27,558 bases of DNA from a virus. How positions within the stretch are numbered: position 1 is the first letter of the stretch; each line of letters begins with the position of its first letter. The notes under the pieces were generated by a model that worked only from the letters and a program-made list of their open reading frames with translations, searched no databases and was not told where the DNA came from. The stretch lies in IMG/VR virus record IMGVR_UViG_3300032893_002691, positions 1-27,558 of that record; one strand, 5' to 3'. Below, piece after piece: positions 1 to 9,340 of the stretch. Made by a program: the position numbers and the translations under genes.

Positions 1-3000
1 TGGCGTTGTAGAACTCTTCAAGCGCCGGTCCCGCGTGATACCAGAAGAATCCCTGGCGGTAGTAGTTGCTGAGCGCCCTGCCGCTGTTCGTGTCTCGCGC
101 GAGGTCCACGAAGTCACTCACGCGCATGTGCCGGCTGATGAAGTCCACGTTCTTGGGCGTATTGTTCCCGTACAGCTCCCGCATCATTTCCTGCGCGCCG
201 TTCTCGGAGGTTGCGTACTTGTTGACCCACGCCGGGTCACCCGCAAGCTTCTTCTGCAAGCGCGGCATCCAGGAGACCTCGAAGTTCGGGCTGGTAAGGC
301 CAAGGTTAGCGTACACTCCCGTCGTCGGCGTACGACCCAGGAAGTCCCGCATCGCTTCGGCTTTGCGCACAAACGCCTTGGCTGCGGCGGAAGACGTATC
401 CTGCCCGAAGAGGTCCTTGAGGATGCGGGTCTTCACGTCCTCCCGGTTCGCTTCCATGTACTCCATGAACCTTGCCGATTCATTGTCGCTCATCTGCCCA
501 AGGATCTTCGCCGTCGCGTTTTGCGTGAGCATATCCTGGTGCTCGAACTGCTTCACGTTGGTACGCAGATCCGCGAATGCCTTGTTCACATGCGGCATCT
601 TGTAGCGGTCCGCGAGGCTCTTGATCCTGCTGGGAGCTGGCTGCAGGTAGTTTGCCACCACTTCCTTGGCGTAGGTGAGCCAGCGCGACACGGGATTCAG
701 GATCGGCGACGTGGGGATGGCCAAGTTCTTCGGCGCCATGGCGCTGTCCATCGCAGGCTCATCGTACGGCCCAAGCAGGTTAGGCGCCCACTCCGCGTCA
801 GGTACGGTGGCGAGGACCTTGCGGACTTCCTCGCGCGTGGCGACGACGTGCCTGCCCTCGGGGCCGCTGATCACATAGTTACCGTCCTCACGGTACAGCG
901 CAAACCCTTTATCCTCCGCGTCGATGATCAGGTTATGGATGTCGTATACCTCTCCACGCAGGAACTTGAACGCCGCGCGCGCGCTCTTGTACGTGCGGTG
1001 AATGCCCAACTCCTTCATGTCCACGATGTACTGCGAGGACACCTTGCTTCGCGAAACGGTGCCCTCTTTCTGCCGAAGGACAACCTGCTGCACATCATGC
1101 GCACTCATATCGGCGAACTTGGCCGCGAAGGCATACGCCTTCTGCAGGCTTGCCGACACCGCCCCCGCCTGGTAGTTGAAGTCCACACCGTTGTCCGTCA
1201 CTTCGATGCTGTCAGGACCAAACTTGCCGTCGATCTTGTCCGGGCGCAGGCCGAGCGTTTTCATGAGCGCTACATGATCATCAAAGCGCTGTCCGCCGAG
1301 GACCTTTCCGTTTCGGTCTTCGACCCACACCTGGCCCTTGGCTTGCTTCAGGTCGTAGCCCTTGAGCGCCAAGTCATGCCGCAGCGCGGGCACCGTGACG
1401 TTTTGCACCAAGAACTCGTCGATGACCTGCGGCAGGGTGCCGATGAACGCATCCTTGTTCGGCATGGAAAGCTGGAACGTGCCGTCGGCCAAGCCGCCTC
1501 CGCTCACGGGTGTCAGGCCCGTACCCGGTACCTTCCGCGTAGCGTCCAACAGCCAGGAAAGCTGCATCTTGGGGTCCGCCCCCGGAGTCGGAGCCTTGAA
1601 GACGTTTTGCGCAACCGCCCCCGCGGACGGGTTCTCCGCCCCCGGCGGCCGCTTCACCATCATCTCACCCTTGATGGCGCGCTTCATACGGTCGAGCAAT
1701 ACGCTCTTCATCTGCGGAGAAAGTTCAGGCATGGGACCGCGGGCCACGATGCGTCCCGTATTCGGGTCACGCACCGGGAAGCCCGTTGCAGCCCGCTTTT
1801 CCATACCGGCAAACTGCCTGCCTGCTTCCTGCCCCGCATGGTATTCCTTCGCAGCCTCGTTAAGCGCGTTGTTGTAGTTCTTCAGGAACGCCTGCTGCTC
1901 AAGCACTCCGTTCACGTTTCGCGGTACGGCCACCGTCGTGGTCCCGGCGTTGTAGCGTATGCTCACCGATAGGTCACCCGGTTCCCGTTCCACACGAGCC
2001 ACGCGCACACGGTCTGTAGGGATGTTGAGCTCCGCGAAGCTGGTCTTCGTGAGCAATTCGATATCCCCTGCCTGCAGCTCACCGAGGGTTTTCTGCGCGA
2101 GGAACTGCTCCATGACCTTGGGCTCAAGGATGCCCGGGAACTGCTGCTTGACCATCTGGCTGATGCGAACGTCGCCCGCAAGCTTGTTGACCGCGCGCAC
2201 ATCCACGCCCTCTTCGTTGACGGAGCCCTTGCGCGTGAAGGACGGAAAGTAATACCTGCCCGTCTTCGGGTCCATGAAGTCAGACACATGCTTGGCCTGC
2301 TCTCGCGGATAGAGCAGGGTCACGGAGCCGTCCGCATGCTCGACGGCATCGGCGCCGCTTTGCAGCGCGTACGTGTGCGCAAGGTCAAGTGGATCTACAG
2401 GCGAGCCGAGCTTCTGCTTGACGACGGCTGCGGCCTGCTGGAGACGCACAAACTGCTGCTCAGGTATAGGGTGGCTGTAGACGCCGACGGCATTCACGTC
2501 CGACTGCGCTCCCGGCTTCACGCGAAGCGGATTGTCCGTGTCCAGGAACACTCCGCGCCTGCCAATGGTCCGCAACTGCTCGGGGTCAACGGCCTGCGTG
2601 AAGGCCACCGTCTTCACCCCCGGGGTGCCTTCAAGCATTTGGTGTTCACCCGCAGAGATCGCCGCACGTGAGTACATGGGTGTCACACTCTCATCGCCAG
2701 CGTCCAGTGTCTTCTGCAAGCCCTTGAGGTTCTCGTGCACGACGGCGATGTCACTGCTCTGCGCGCCGGGCCTGTTCGCGAACTCATCCAGGCCCTTCTT
2801 GTCGAAGAGGGCCGAGGCCAGGGAGCGTTTCGCTTCACCCAGGGCCTTGTACGCGGCGGTGTACGCCGGCGATGCCTCGGCGGACCTCGGAGGTTCCTGA
2901 AGCGGCAGCACATTCCGCTGCGGAGACAACCTGTCCACCAGGTCCTTCTTCGCCGCAACGTTCTTCACCTCTTGGGCGACGCGGGCGTCGGCCGAATCCA

Positions 3001-4390
3001 TGGCGACGCCGTAGCGCCTCGCGCCTTCCTTGAGGGCCTCGGTAAGGGTGACCTTGTCCAAGGGCCTCGGCTGTGCACCCCGCTGCGGATTCTGCACGGT
3101 GGCAATCTGGCCGCCGGCATCGGGTACCTCGCGCATGCGGAACGTTCCGTCACCGTTTGCCACCATGTTCACATCCAGGCCGCGGTTTCCAAGCGGTCCG
3201 ACCTTGAGCTGCGCCTGAAGGCGAGCAACTGGATCTACTTGCAACGCCTGCGGACCAAGCTTCTGCTTCGCCTGCTCAATGTTCTCCCGCGCAAGCACCG
3301 CGTCCTTGACACCATCCGGCGCTGCCACGAAGTCCGGGTCCGTGGACTTCAACTGCCGCGTGGCATACATCTCTTCCGCGCGCGTGGTGGCATCCTGTTT
3401 GAGGAGGCGTGGATACCGTCCGCTCACGGTCTCGGCCATGGCCCTTGCGCGTGTCACCGCCCGCGTGATCTGTGCGCCGCCCTCGAAGGCGCCGATTGCC
3501 GCACCTCCCACTCCCCAACCCAGCGCCACACCCGTGATGCCCTGCGCATCGCTCACGGAAGCGGGGTCTACGAGGGCCGCCCGCGCAAGGCCGAAGCCTG
3601 CGCTGCTTGCAAAGTCCGCGGCTACCTTGGCACCAACCGTCGCCAGTGCCGGGGCCATGCCCTTGGCGCCAGCTGCCGCCAGCGCTCCTCCGATGCCCTT
3701 CTCCGCCACCGCCCCGAGCTTTCCGAGGTTCGCCGCACCTCCCGTGGCAAGCGACGGCCCCGCGATGTCCGCCGTGGTCCCGATGAAGTCGCCGAGGGCC
3801 GCCATGAGATCCGGCGATCCTGCCAGGTTCACGAGCGGAACGTACTTTAGCAACGTGTTATTCACCACGTTGCGCACCCCCTCGGGCAACGCCACCCCTT
3901 GCTTGGCGCCAAGGTACTCGGCGAGCTTGCTGGCATCCGGGTCTCCCTGCAGCACCTTCGTCTGCAGGTTGTCCAGCGGCTTGATCCACGGCGCAGGGAT
4001 CTTGCTGTTGGCCACGGTAAGCCAGTTGGTGGCCTTCCCGGTGATCGACTTGCTGTACGCTACCGCTTCGCGGAGCGCGGCGGAGGCCGCGGGGTCGTTT
4101 TCCAAACGCTTTTGCTCATCAAGGAAGGACTTGTCGCGGTACGCCGGCGGAGCGGAGGCCACGGTGCTCATGAGCTTTCCCTGGGTGTCGGCGTCCAGCG
4201 CCTGGAACTCCGGGAACTTGGAAAGCACAAGCTGCCGAACTGCTACCTGATCCCCGTAGCCCAGCGCGAGAAACTTAGGGTTATCGTTGAGCGAGGCAAG
4301 TTTCTGACCCATGGTCGGAGGCGCTGCCGGCGCAGTATCTGCCCGTGCGGCCTGCTGGCCCAGGGAAGAGACTTCATCTACGTCAGGCAT
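1..4390 (-). CDS. Giant internal virion / ejection-type protein, 3' end outside window
   Basis: This frame stays open from an ATG at 4390 to the window edge, giving at least 1,463 codons with no stop; the C-terminus is missing. GAGGCGATC lies just before the ATG. The N-terminal ~150 residues are helical and charged. A long Gly/Ala-rich, weakly hydrophobic stretch follows at about residues 170-260, then long mixed helical regions with no motif I can name. I see no lysozyme, transglycosylase or polymerase signature in the visible part. It is the last of four proteins after the nozzle-like gene, the place where short-tailed phages encode internal virion proteins that leave the head and form a channel in the host envelope (T7 gp14-16, P22 gp7/16/20). 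That role is inferred from position, size and the Gly/Ala stretch. A giant polyvalent protein with enzymatic domains further downstream remains possible. Confidence 0.75.
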   Translation of the reverse strand, partial: MPDVDEVSSLGQQAARADTAPAAPPTMGQKLASLNDNPKFLALGYGDQVAVRQLVLSKFPEFQALDADTQGKLMSTVASAPPAYRDKSFLDEQKRLENDPAASAALREAVAYSKSITGKATNWLTVANSKIPAPWIKPLDNLQTKVLQGDPDASKLAEYLGAKQGVALPEGVRNVVNNTLLKYVPLVNLAGSPDLMAALGDFIGTTADIAGPSLATGGAANLGKLGAVAEKGIGGALAAAGAKGMAPALATVGAKVAADFASSAGFGLARAALVDPASVSDAQGITGVALGWGVGGAAIGAFEGGAQITRAVTRARAMAETVSGRYPRLLKQDATTRAEEMYATRQLKSTDPDFVAAPDGVKDAVLARENIEQAKQKLGPQALQVDPVARLQAQLKVGPLGNRGLDVNMVANGDGTFRMREVPDAGGQIATVQNPQRGAQPRPLDKVTLTEALKEGARRYGVAMDSADARVAQEVKNVAAKKDLVDRLSPQRNVLPLQEPPRSAEASPAYTAAYKALGEAKRSLASALFDKKGLDEFANRPGAQSSDIAVVHENLKGLQKTLDAGDESVTPMYSRAAISAGEHQMLEGTPGVKTVAFTQAVDPEQLRTIGRRGVFLDTDNPLRVKPGAQSDVNAVGVYSHPIPEQQFVRLQQAAAVVKQKLGSPVDPLDLAHTYALQSGADAVEHADGSVTLLYPREQAKHVSDFMDPKTGRYYFPSFTRKGSVNEEGVDVRAVNKLAGDVRISQMVKQQFPGILEPKVMEQFLAQKTLGELQAGDIELLTKTSFAELNIPTDRVRVARVEREPGDLSVSIRYNAGTTTVAVPRNVNGVLEQQAFLKNYNNALNEAAKEYHAGQEAGRQFAGMEKRAATGFPVRDPNTGRIVARGPMPELSPQMKSVLLDRMKRAIKGEMMVKRPPGAENPSAGAVAQNVFKAPTPGADPKMQLSWLLDATRKVPGTGLTPVSGGGLADGTFQLSMPNKDAFIGTLPQVIDEFLVQNVTVPALRHDLALKGYDLKQAKGQVWVEDRNGKVLGGQRFDDHVALMKTLGLRPDKIDGKFGPDSIEVTDNGVDFNYQAGAVSASLQKAYAFAAKFADMSAHDVQQVVLRQKEGTVSRSKVSSQYIVDMKELGIHRTYKSARAAFKFLRGEVYDIHNLIIDAEDKGFALYREDGNYVISGPEGRHVVATREEVRKVLATVPDAEWAPNLLGPYDEPAMDSAMAPKNLAIPTSPILNPVSRWLTYAKEVVANYLQPAPSRIKSLADRYKMPHVNKAFADLRTNVKQFEHQDMLTQNATAKILGQMSDNESARFMEYMEANREDVKTRILKDLFGQDTSSAAAKAFVRKAEAMRDFLGRTPTTGVYANLGLTSPNFEVSWMPRLQKKLAGDPAWVNKYATSENGAQEMMRELYGNNTPKNVDFISRHMRVSDFVDLARDTNSGRALSNYYRQGFFWYHAGPALEEFYNA

Positions 4391-4399
4391 GATCGCCTC

Positions 4400-4768
4400 C
4401 TAATTCAGATTCAGCTCAAGTTTCAGCCGACTGTAAAGCCTTGCCGCGGGCGTCCCGGTCGCAAACTGGCTTGGGTCCGTCTTGTAAAGGTGATCCATGA
4501 TGTCATACGCGGACTGATACCCGCCGCTCAGGAACCGATTCATGCTCTGCTTGTACAGGTCCGCGAAGGACGCCTTGGGGTCCCAGTTATCCGCGGGATT
4601 CGGGTAGTTCTGCCCCGTTCCGGGTGGAGGAGTATACCCCTTGCCTTGCACGAGCGTGACACCCGCCGAAGGATTTCCCGTCGCATTTGGCTGACCATAC
4701 GGAGACGTCGCTGGTGCCCCTCCACCTTGTTTGTTAACCAAGTCCCAGAAACCACCGCTCATCGGCAT
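4400..4768 (-). CDS. Small Pro/Gly-rich virion protein candidate
   Basis: This 122-residue protein starts 1 nt after the upstream stop codon. A second ATG lies two codons in (4762), so the exact start is uncertain. The N-terminal half is Gly/Pro/Asn/Gln-rich and probably disordered. The C-terminal half (about residues 65-122) is predicted helical, with Tyr, Leu and Arg pairs, and ends in LELNLN. I do not recognise the family. Its place between two large probable internal virion proteins, with almost no spacing, suggests it is a minor virion component or an assembly partner of the giant protein downstream. No membrane segment or signal peptide is seen. Confidence 0.8.
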   Translation of the reverse strand: MPMSGGFWDLVNKQGGGAPATSPYGQPNATGNPSAGVTLVQGKGYTPPPGTGQNYPNPADNWDPKASFADLYKQSMNRFLSGGYQSAYDIMDHLYKTDPSQFATGTPAARLYSRLKLELNLN

Positions 4769-4769
4769 G

Positions 4770-6458
4770 TTACTGCCCCAGTTCCTTCAGGATGTCATCC
4801 GCCATGCGCTGCTGCTCGGGGGTGAAGCCGGTGGGAACCTGTGCGCGCTGCACGGCGCCGCTTCCTGCCCGTGTCTGCCCCGCTGCGCCCACGCCTGCCG
4901 CAGGACCGCTTGGCACCGGCGGCTCAGTGACGCCTTCGCGCGTAACGGTACCGGTCTGAGAGCCAGTGCCTTGCATGGCCGCGGTGATCGCGTTGGAGAA
5001 ACCTCCCACGAGTCCCCCATCCTTGCTCATCACGTACGCCGGCACATCCGAGAACTGCGGGGCTTCCTTGGGGTTTCCGCCAAGGCTTACGTGCATGGTG
5101 GTGACCACCCGGTTTGCCTGGCGGTAGTAGCTGTTGGCCTGCTCAACAAGGCTGTTCAGGTGCGCAACATCGGCGACGGTTGCCTTTGCACCCTTCGCCG
5201 TCACCACCGCATACATCTTGTTCGCTTCGTCCTCACGGTCCTGCGCGGAGGCGAGCAACTTCGTAAGCACCGCGTTGTTCGTCTGATACGCTGCCGACGC
5301 AAGCTTCGCGTTCACCTGCGCGGTACTTGCTGCCATTAGCGCCTGAAGCGTCAGGGCTTTCTCATAAGTGATCCCGGTCTTGTTCTTCTCGCGAAGCGTC
5401 TCCAGGTTGATCGTAAGCTCATCATTCTGCAAGCCCATGTTCTTGCGGTCCTCGATGGTCTTGTCGAGTGCGGCCTGGTAGGCTTCCATGTGCTTGGGGT
5501 CGGTGTCCTTGTAGTACTCGCTGGGGTTCGCCGCCATGTAGCGGGTAAGGAAGGGAATACCGTTCGGGTCCAGTTCGTTGCGGAGGTAGTTCGCCGCTGC
5601 ACTTGGTCCCGCTTCCTTGGCGATCACGCTTGCCTGCGCCCTTGCATCCGCCTTGGTTTGGTCAGCGAGATCCTCGGGTGGCTCGGTAGCGGCCCCTGCA
5701 GGCGCTTCGGGCTCGGGCGCGTTGCCAAGAGCTTGCTGCATGAAGCCGGGGTACGGATTGCTGCTGGTACCGGAAGGCATGGGAGTAGGTGCAGACGCAG
5801 GCGCGGCGGCCACACCCGTCACGTTTCCCGCCCCCGGGATGTTCGCCTGGCCAAGCGTCGGCGTAGGCACCACCGGTGCCACCTGCATCGGCGTTCCGCT
5901 TGGCGATACCACGCCCTGCGTAGGTGCACCTTGCTGCGGACCCGTGCCAAGCAGCTTGTCACTGGCTGCAGGAGCGTTTGTACCCGTTGCTTCCTGCCCG
6001 GCTTGCTCTACTTGCAACCAAGACGGAGGTGTTTCACCTGTCTCCGCATACGCATCCTGAAGTTTTTTGGTAGCGTAGACACCCATTATACCCTGGTGGA
6101 TCTGGTCGGCCGTGTACGGGTTGTTCGCAAGCTGGCTCACGATGCTGGGGATGATGTTCTTGTCCACGCCCGCTTTTCCGTAGAGGTCCGCGATGAGTGC
6201 CTGGCCTTCGGGGGTCTTGGCAACCTCCGCGAGACTTCCCGTCGCGGAGTTCTTCACCAACGTATCCAGCACGGCCTGCTCATTCTTCAGGTCCGCCGCC
6301 TGCTGTTCCGCATCCGCTTTCTGCTTGGCTGCCTCGGAACTCTGCTTCTGTGTGGCGATGCTCTTGAACATCTCGGCCATGCCCAGCATGGTCTTATTAA
6401 AGTCATCCGAGCTTTGCTGTGAAAGCTGCGCGGGCGTAGGCCCTACAAACTCTGCCAT
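4770..6458 (-). CDS. Internal virion protein candidate, helical with Pro-rich linker
   Basis: The protein has 562 residues. The start was set at the ATG at 6458 (protein begins MAEFVGPTP), because TAGGAGAAGC lies at SD distance and overlaps the upstream stop; the frame is open 62 codons further up, but that extension lies over the neighbouring gene. Residues ~1-140 are helical and Gln/Ala/Lys-rich with coiled-coil character. Residues ~150-290 are a low-complexity Pro/Gly/Ala/Thr linker. The rest is mostly helical again, with a Gly/Pro/Gln-rich C-terminal tail. No enzymatic motif is visible. Length, composition and position between a Gly/Gln-rich small protein and a giant protein match the ejection-protein cluster of podoviruses. 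The specific role is inferred. Confidence 0.85.
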   Translation of the reverse strand: MAEFVGPTPAQLSQQSSDDFNKTMLGMAEMFKSIATQKQSSEAAKQKADAEQQAADLKNEQAVLDTLVKNSATGSLAEVAKTPEGQALIADLYGKAGVDKNIIPSIVSQLANNPYTADQIHQGIMGVYATKKLQDAYAETGETPPSWLQVEQAGQEATGTNAPAASDKLLGTGPQQGAPTQGVVSPSGTPMQVAPVVPTPTLGQANIPGAGNVTGVAAAPASAPTPMPSGTSSNPYPGFMQQALGNAPEPEAPAGAATEPPEDLADQTKADARAQASVIAKEAGPSAAANYLRNELDPNGIPFLTRYMAANPSEYYKDTDPKHMEAYQAALDKTIEDRKNMGLQNDELTINLETLREKNKTGITYEKALTLQALMAASTAQVNAKLASAAYQTNNAVLTKLLASAQDREDEANKMYAVVTAKGAKATVADVAHLNSLVEQANSYYRQANRVVTTMHVSLGGNPKEAPQFSDVPAYVMSKDGGLVGGFSNAITAAMQGTGSQTGTVTREGVTEPPVPSGPAAGVGAAGQTRAGSGAVQRAQVPTGFTPEQQRMADDILKELGQ

Positions 6459-6468
6459 TATGCTTCTC

Positions 6469-7143
6469 CTACCACAGGCCAGCGAAGATCTTGCCAAGAC
6501 CACCCGCGTTCGCGATGCTTGCAAGGCCCGTTCCCGCCGAGCCCACGTTGCCCAGCAACTGCTGCAGTCCCTGCCACAGGCCTTGGTCGGAGGAAATAAG
6601 CGGGTTCCCGTAAGTTCCAAGAGACTGCCCAAGGGTTCCGGCAAGGCTCCCCTGCTGGCCCGCGGCCTGCAAGCCCGCGAGCAACTGCTGTATGTTTCCC
6701 TGCTGCAGTCCGCTCATGGAACCACTAAGCAAGCTGTTCAACAACTGGTTTTGCTGCGAGCTTCCCTGAGACATCGCCTGGAACATCGGCTGCGCAAACG
6801 CCTTGCTTGCCTCTTGTGCTGCCCCGCCAGAGTAGATGCTGCCGAGGCCCGCGAACTGCCCGGCGACATCCTGCATGGCGTTCTGACCCACGGCTTGCGC
6901 CTGTTTCATGAGCGCGTCTTGGCCCGTTTGCGAACCTTGCGCGAGCGCCCCAAGTCCGCCGGCGTTCTGCATGAACTGTGCAAGGAAGTTGGTGGGATTG
7001 TAGGCGTTGAGTGACGCTTGCTGCAGGCTGTTCATGGAACCCGCAGCGTTTCCATACTGCCCCTTCAGCATCTGCAGGATCTGGTCCGTGTAGGGGTTCT
7101 TGTTGCTCGTTCCGCCAAACAACATGCTCATGATGTCGCTCAT
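6469..7143 (-). CDS. Gly/Gln/Ala-rich internal virion protein candidate
   Basis: This 224-residue protein is exceptionally rich in Gly, Gln, Ala, Ser and Leu, with repeated GL-, QQ- and AG-containing stretches and almost no charge after residue 30. The composition is typical of small podoviral DNA-ejection proteins (P22 gp7-like or T7 gp14-like), which are amphipathic and insert in the host envelope. The ATG at 7143 has AAGGGGGCGG upstream; another ATG is four codons in. It is the first gene after the nozzle-like gene (gap 9 nt). A chaperone or tail-tip role cannot be excluded. No catalytic motif is present. Confidence 0.82.
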   Translation of the reverse strand: MSDIMSMLFGGTSNKNPYTDQILQMLKGQYGNAAGSMNSLQQASLNAYNPTNFLAQFMQNAGGLGALAQGSQTGQDALMKQAQAVGQNAMQDVAGQFAGLGSIYSGGAAQEASKAFAQPMFQAMSQGSSQQNQLLNSLLSGSMSGLQQGNIQQLLAGLQAAGQQGSLAGTLGQSLGTYGNPLISSDQGLWQGLQQLLGNVGSAGTGLASIANAGGLGKIFAGLW

Positions 7144-7152
7144 ACCGCCCCC

Positions 7153-9018
7153 TTACTCATTTCCTGCGTACCGGATGCGCTTGCCGCGATCACTGAAGCT
7201 TACCGTGAAGCTCTCCACGGCATACTGCTCCACCACGGTGTTTCCGCGCAGGCGGAACATCGCCACGTCGTTGGTGTAGCGGAATTGCGCCTGGCCCTCG
7301 TCATAGCCGCTCTTGACTGTCAAGCCACGCGACGTGAGCGTGGTCCACGTCGTGCCACCATCCTTGCTTCCTTCTATGGTAAAGATCAAGTCCGTGCTCA
7401 CCACGCGATCCAGCTTCACGCGGAACTCGAGCCAAGTCTTCAGGTTGCCCGGAAGTTCTTCCTTGCGGCTTCCAGTGATCATGGTAACGGCAATGGGCAC
7501 GCTGCCAAGATCATTCTTCGCGTTTTGCTCGTAGTACAGGACTTTGCTCGTGTAGCCGGCGTACACCGGCGGCGCGTATCCCGTCCCCTGGCTGATCTGG
7601 TCCCAGGAGGCGTATACACCCATGCCGGTGTTCCAGGTGTAAGGTGCCACGGTGAGCACACTATCCCACGTGGTGGAAAGCACAAGCGCCTTCCTGCTCA
7701 GGAAGGAAAGCGTAGTCACCTCATCAATGCTCCAGGCTTTCGCGATGTAGTCGTAGGACAAGATCTTGCTGAAGCTCCCCGAGCTGTCAGGGATGGCGAA
7801 TAGGATACGGGTGTTGATAGGGTCAGGGACCGCGTAGCATGCCCAGCGGTTGCTCTGGTAGCGTACGTAGTCCCGGGCGATAGGTGTTCCAATCCGTTCC
7901 AGTTGCAGGTTCGCGCCGAGGTAGTAGATGTCATCATCGCCGATGAAGAAATGCCCGTCCAGCCACGCACACACGCCCTTCATGCCGGCAAGGCCCACGC
8001 CGCCGGTGTCCAGGCGAAGGAAGCTGTACGGCAGCGTATTTCCGCTGTAGTTCGTCGGCTGGCCGATGTAGACCGCATCGTCAAAGTAGGCGACAAGAAG
8101 CTGGCCGAGCGTCAGGATGCGCTTGCACGCACCGGGCAGATACGGCTCATCCACGTACTGGCTTTGCGCCACGCCAAAGTTGGTCTTATCGAGTACCTGG
8201 CTCCAGAGGATGCGCTGCTTGTTTACGCTCGTAGGGTTGTACGGACCCGGTGTCCCGATGTTCCCGCACCACACGCGGTCCTTGTGCGTGGTCACGCACG
8301 TCGGCACGAAGTTGCAGCTTGTGCCGGCGGAGAACACCGCGAAGGTATCCGCATTCGCATCGTATTGCCGCAAACGTCGAGAACCGTCGCTAAAGAGGAT
8401 CTTTCCGCCGGGGATGAGCGCGTAGTCAACCAACGTCGGGTTACTCGCCGCGAACGCTCTCCGTATCACGAAACTCTTGCCGGTCAGGGTGTAGCCCAGC
8501 GCTCCACCCTTGACCGTCACCAAGTTGCTTGCAAGCGTCTTGATTTCACGGCGAACGGAAAGCAATCCGCTCGACCAGTAAAACTCGTCGCCTGCCTTGA
8601 TGTCCTTCGTTTGGACATTCAACGCCCCTCCGTTAAACGTCACCGTAGATGACGTGCTTGCACCCGTGCCCACGGTGCTTGCGAAAGTGTCGTAGGTACC
8701 CGTCATGCTGGTGGCACCCAGCCTGTAGATAAACTTCTGGTCAAAGACCAACACTTTCAGCGTGGCCCCGGCCCAGATCGTCACGACGTCCTGCAGCGGT
8801 GGGTAGTTGCAGACGCCCGAGCTTGCCGCCACGAGCCCCGGCCTGCGCACCAGCCCTCCCTTGCTGCACATGTAGTTGCCAAGGTAAGTAAACGCCCCCT
8901 TGGGCAGTTGCGTCGCCGGCACATGCCGCATCATCCCCTTGTCCAGCGGCCACTCCACGACGGTCTGCGGCGACTTCGGGATGATGTAGTCCTGCATCTG
9001 GGGCGTTACGCGAGCCAT
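7153..9018 (-). CDS. Tail nozzle / DNA-stabilisation-type beta-propeller protein
   Basis: The protein has 621 residues; the ATG at 9018 (MARVTPQMQD) is preferred over 9057 because it directly follows the upstream stop with AAGGA nearby, although spacing is short. It is rich in Trp, Tyr, Gly and beta-strand sequence. The N-terminus carries a LGNYMCSKGGLVRRPGL stretch, of the kind found in P22 gp10-like and related podoviral nozzle proteins. This is followed by repeated blades with D-R-V-W-C, R-I-L-W-S-Q and YLG-type turns and a C-terminal beta-sandwich-like region (about residues 500-621). Such proteins cap the connector and form the tail nozzle. The family call is from sequence appearance and position between adhesin/lysis genes and ejection proteins. 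A different beta-propeller virion protein is the main alternative. Confidence 0.7.
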   Translation of the reverse strand: MARVTPQMQDYIIPKSPQTVVEWPLDKGMMRHVPATQLPKGAFTYLGNYMCSKGGLVRRPGLVAASSGVCNYPPLQDVVTIWAGATLKVLVFDQKFIYRLGATSMTGTYDTFASTVGTGASTSSTVTFNGGALNVQTKDIKAGDEFYWSSGLLSVRREIKTLASNLVTVKGGALGYTLTGKSFVIRRAFAASNPTLVDYALIPGGKILFSDGSRRLRQYDANADTFAVFSAGTSCNFVPTCVTTHKDRVWCGNIGTPGPYNPTSVNKQRILWSQVLDKTNFGVAQSQYVDEPYLPGACKRILTLGQLLVAYFDDAVYIGQPTNYSGNTLPYSFLRLDTGGVGLAGMKGVCAWLDGHFFIGDDDIYYLGANLQLERIGTPIARDYVRYQSNRWACYAVPDPINTRILFAIPDSSGSFSKILSYDYIAKAWSIDEVTTLSFLSRKALVLSTTWDSVLTVAPYTWNTGMGVYASWDQISQGTGYAPPVYAGYTSKVLYYEQNAKNDLGSVPIAVTMITGSRKEELPGNLKTWLEFRVKLDRVVSTDLIFTIEGSKDGGTTWTTLTSRGLTVKSGYDEGQAQFRYTNDVAMFRLRGNTVVEQYAVESFTVSFSDRGKRIRYAGNE

Positions 9019-9022
9019 GTCC

Positions 9023-9340
9023 TTACTGCGCTCCCACCGCCTGCTGGGCAATACCAATCACCGCGTTGTACGCAATTCCATGCGAGAGCGCGTTGGCCAC
9101 CCTCCGCTTCAGGTGCGCATCCTTTCCCGCCTGGTCCCCGCCCTCTTCCTGACCCACGACCAGGTAGAAGGCGATCAGCGCCGAGATGCCAAGCCTTACC
9201 CAGCCGTAGGCTTTCAAGGAAATGCCCCCGCTGCTCACCAACTGCGGCGCGAACTGCGCGATGAAGATGCCCGCGAGGGTTGCGGCATAGACGGCGAAGC
9301 CCGTGCCCAACCCCCGCACTGCAGCCAGGAACCCTTTCAC
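9023..9340 (-). CDS. Small membrane protein, second holin-like candidate
   Basis: This 105-residue product most likely starts at a GTG (9340-9338) that overlaps the stop of the upstream holin-like gene as GTGA. The same frame is open further up to 9493, but that part is Arg-rich and antisense in character and lies over the upstream gene, so I left it out. Two hydrophobic segments are seen: about residues 12-35 (GFAVYAATLAGIFIAQF) and 50-66 (RLGISALIAFYLVVG). A charged loop with EEGGDQAGKD and a mildly hydrophobic C-terminal helix follow. The tight coupling to the preceding membrane protein suggests a two-component holin or holin/antiholin pair. A virion membrane-interacting protein is an alternative. 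Confidence 0.65.
   Translation of the reverse strand: MKGFLAAVRGLGTGFAVYAATLAGIFIAQFAPQLVSSGGISLKAYGWVRLGISALIAFYLVVGQEEGGDQAGKDAHLKRRVANALSHGIAYNAVIGIAQQAVGAQ

Noticed and set aside
35-1972. Long plus-strand open frame (645 codons) opposite the giant gene
   Set aside because: It is in codon register with the minus-strand gene, is Arg/His/Val/Leu-rich, has no domain pattern, and reflects GC-rich codon use on the opposite strand.
2735-4825. Several overlapping plus-strand frames (2735-3850, 3279-4250, 3899-4825)
   Set aside because: They overlie the giant minus-strand gene, show Arg/Ala/Ser-rich shadow composition, and lack ribosome sites.
6459-6644. 62-codon N-terminal extension of the helical internal virion protein
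   Set aside because: It lies over the end of the upstream gene; the ATG at 6458 has a strong ribosome site.
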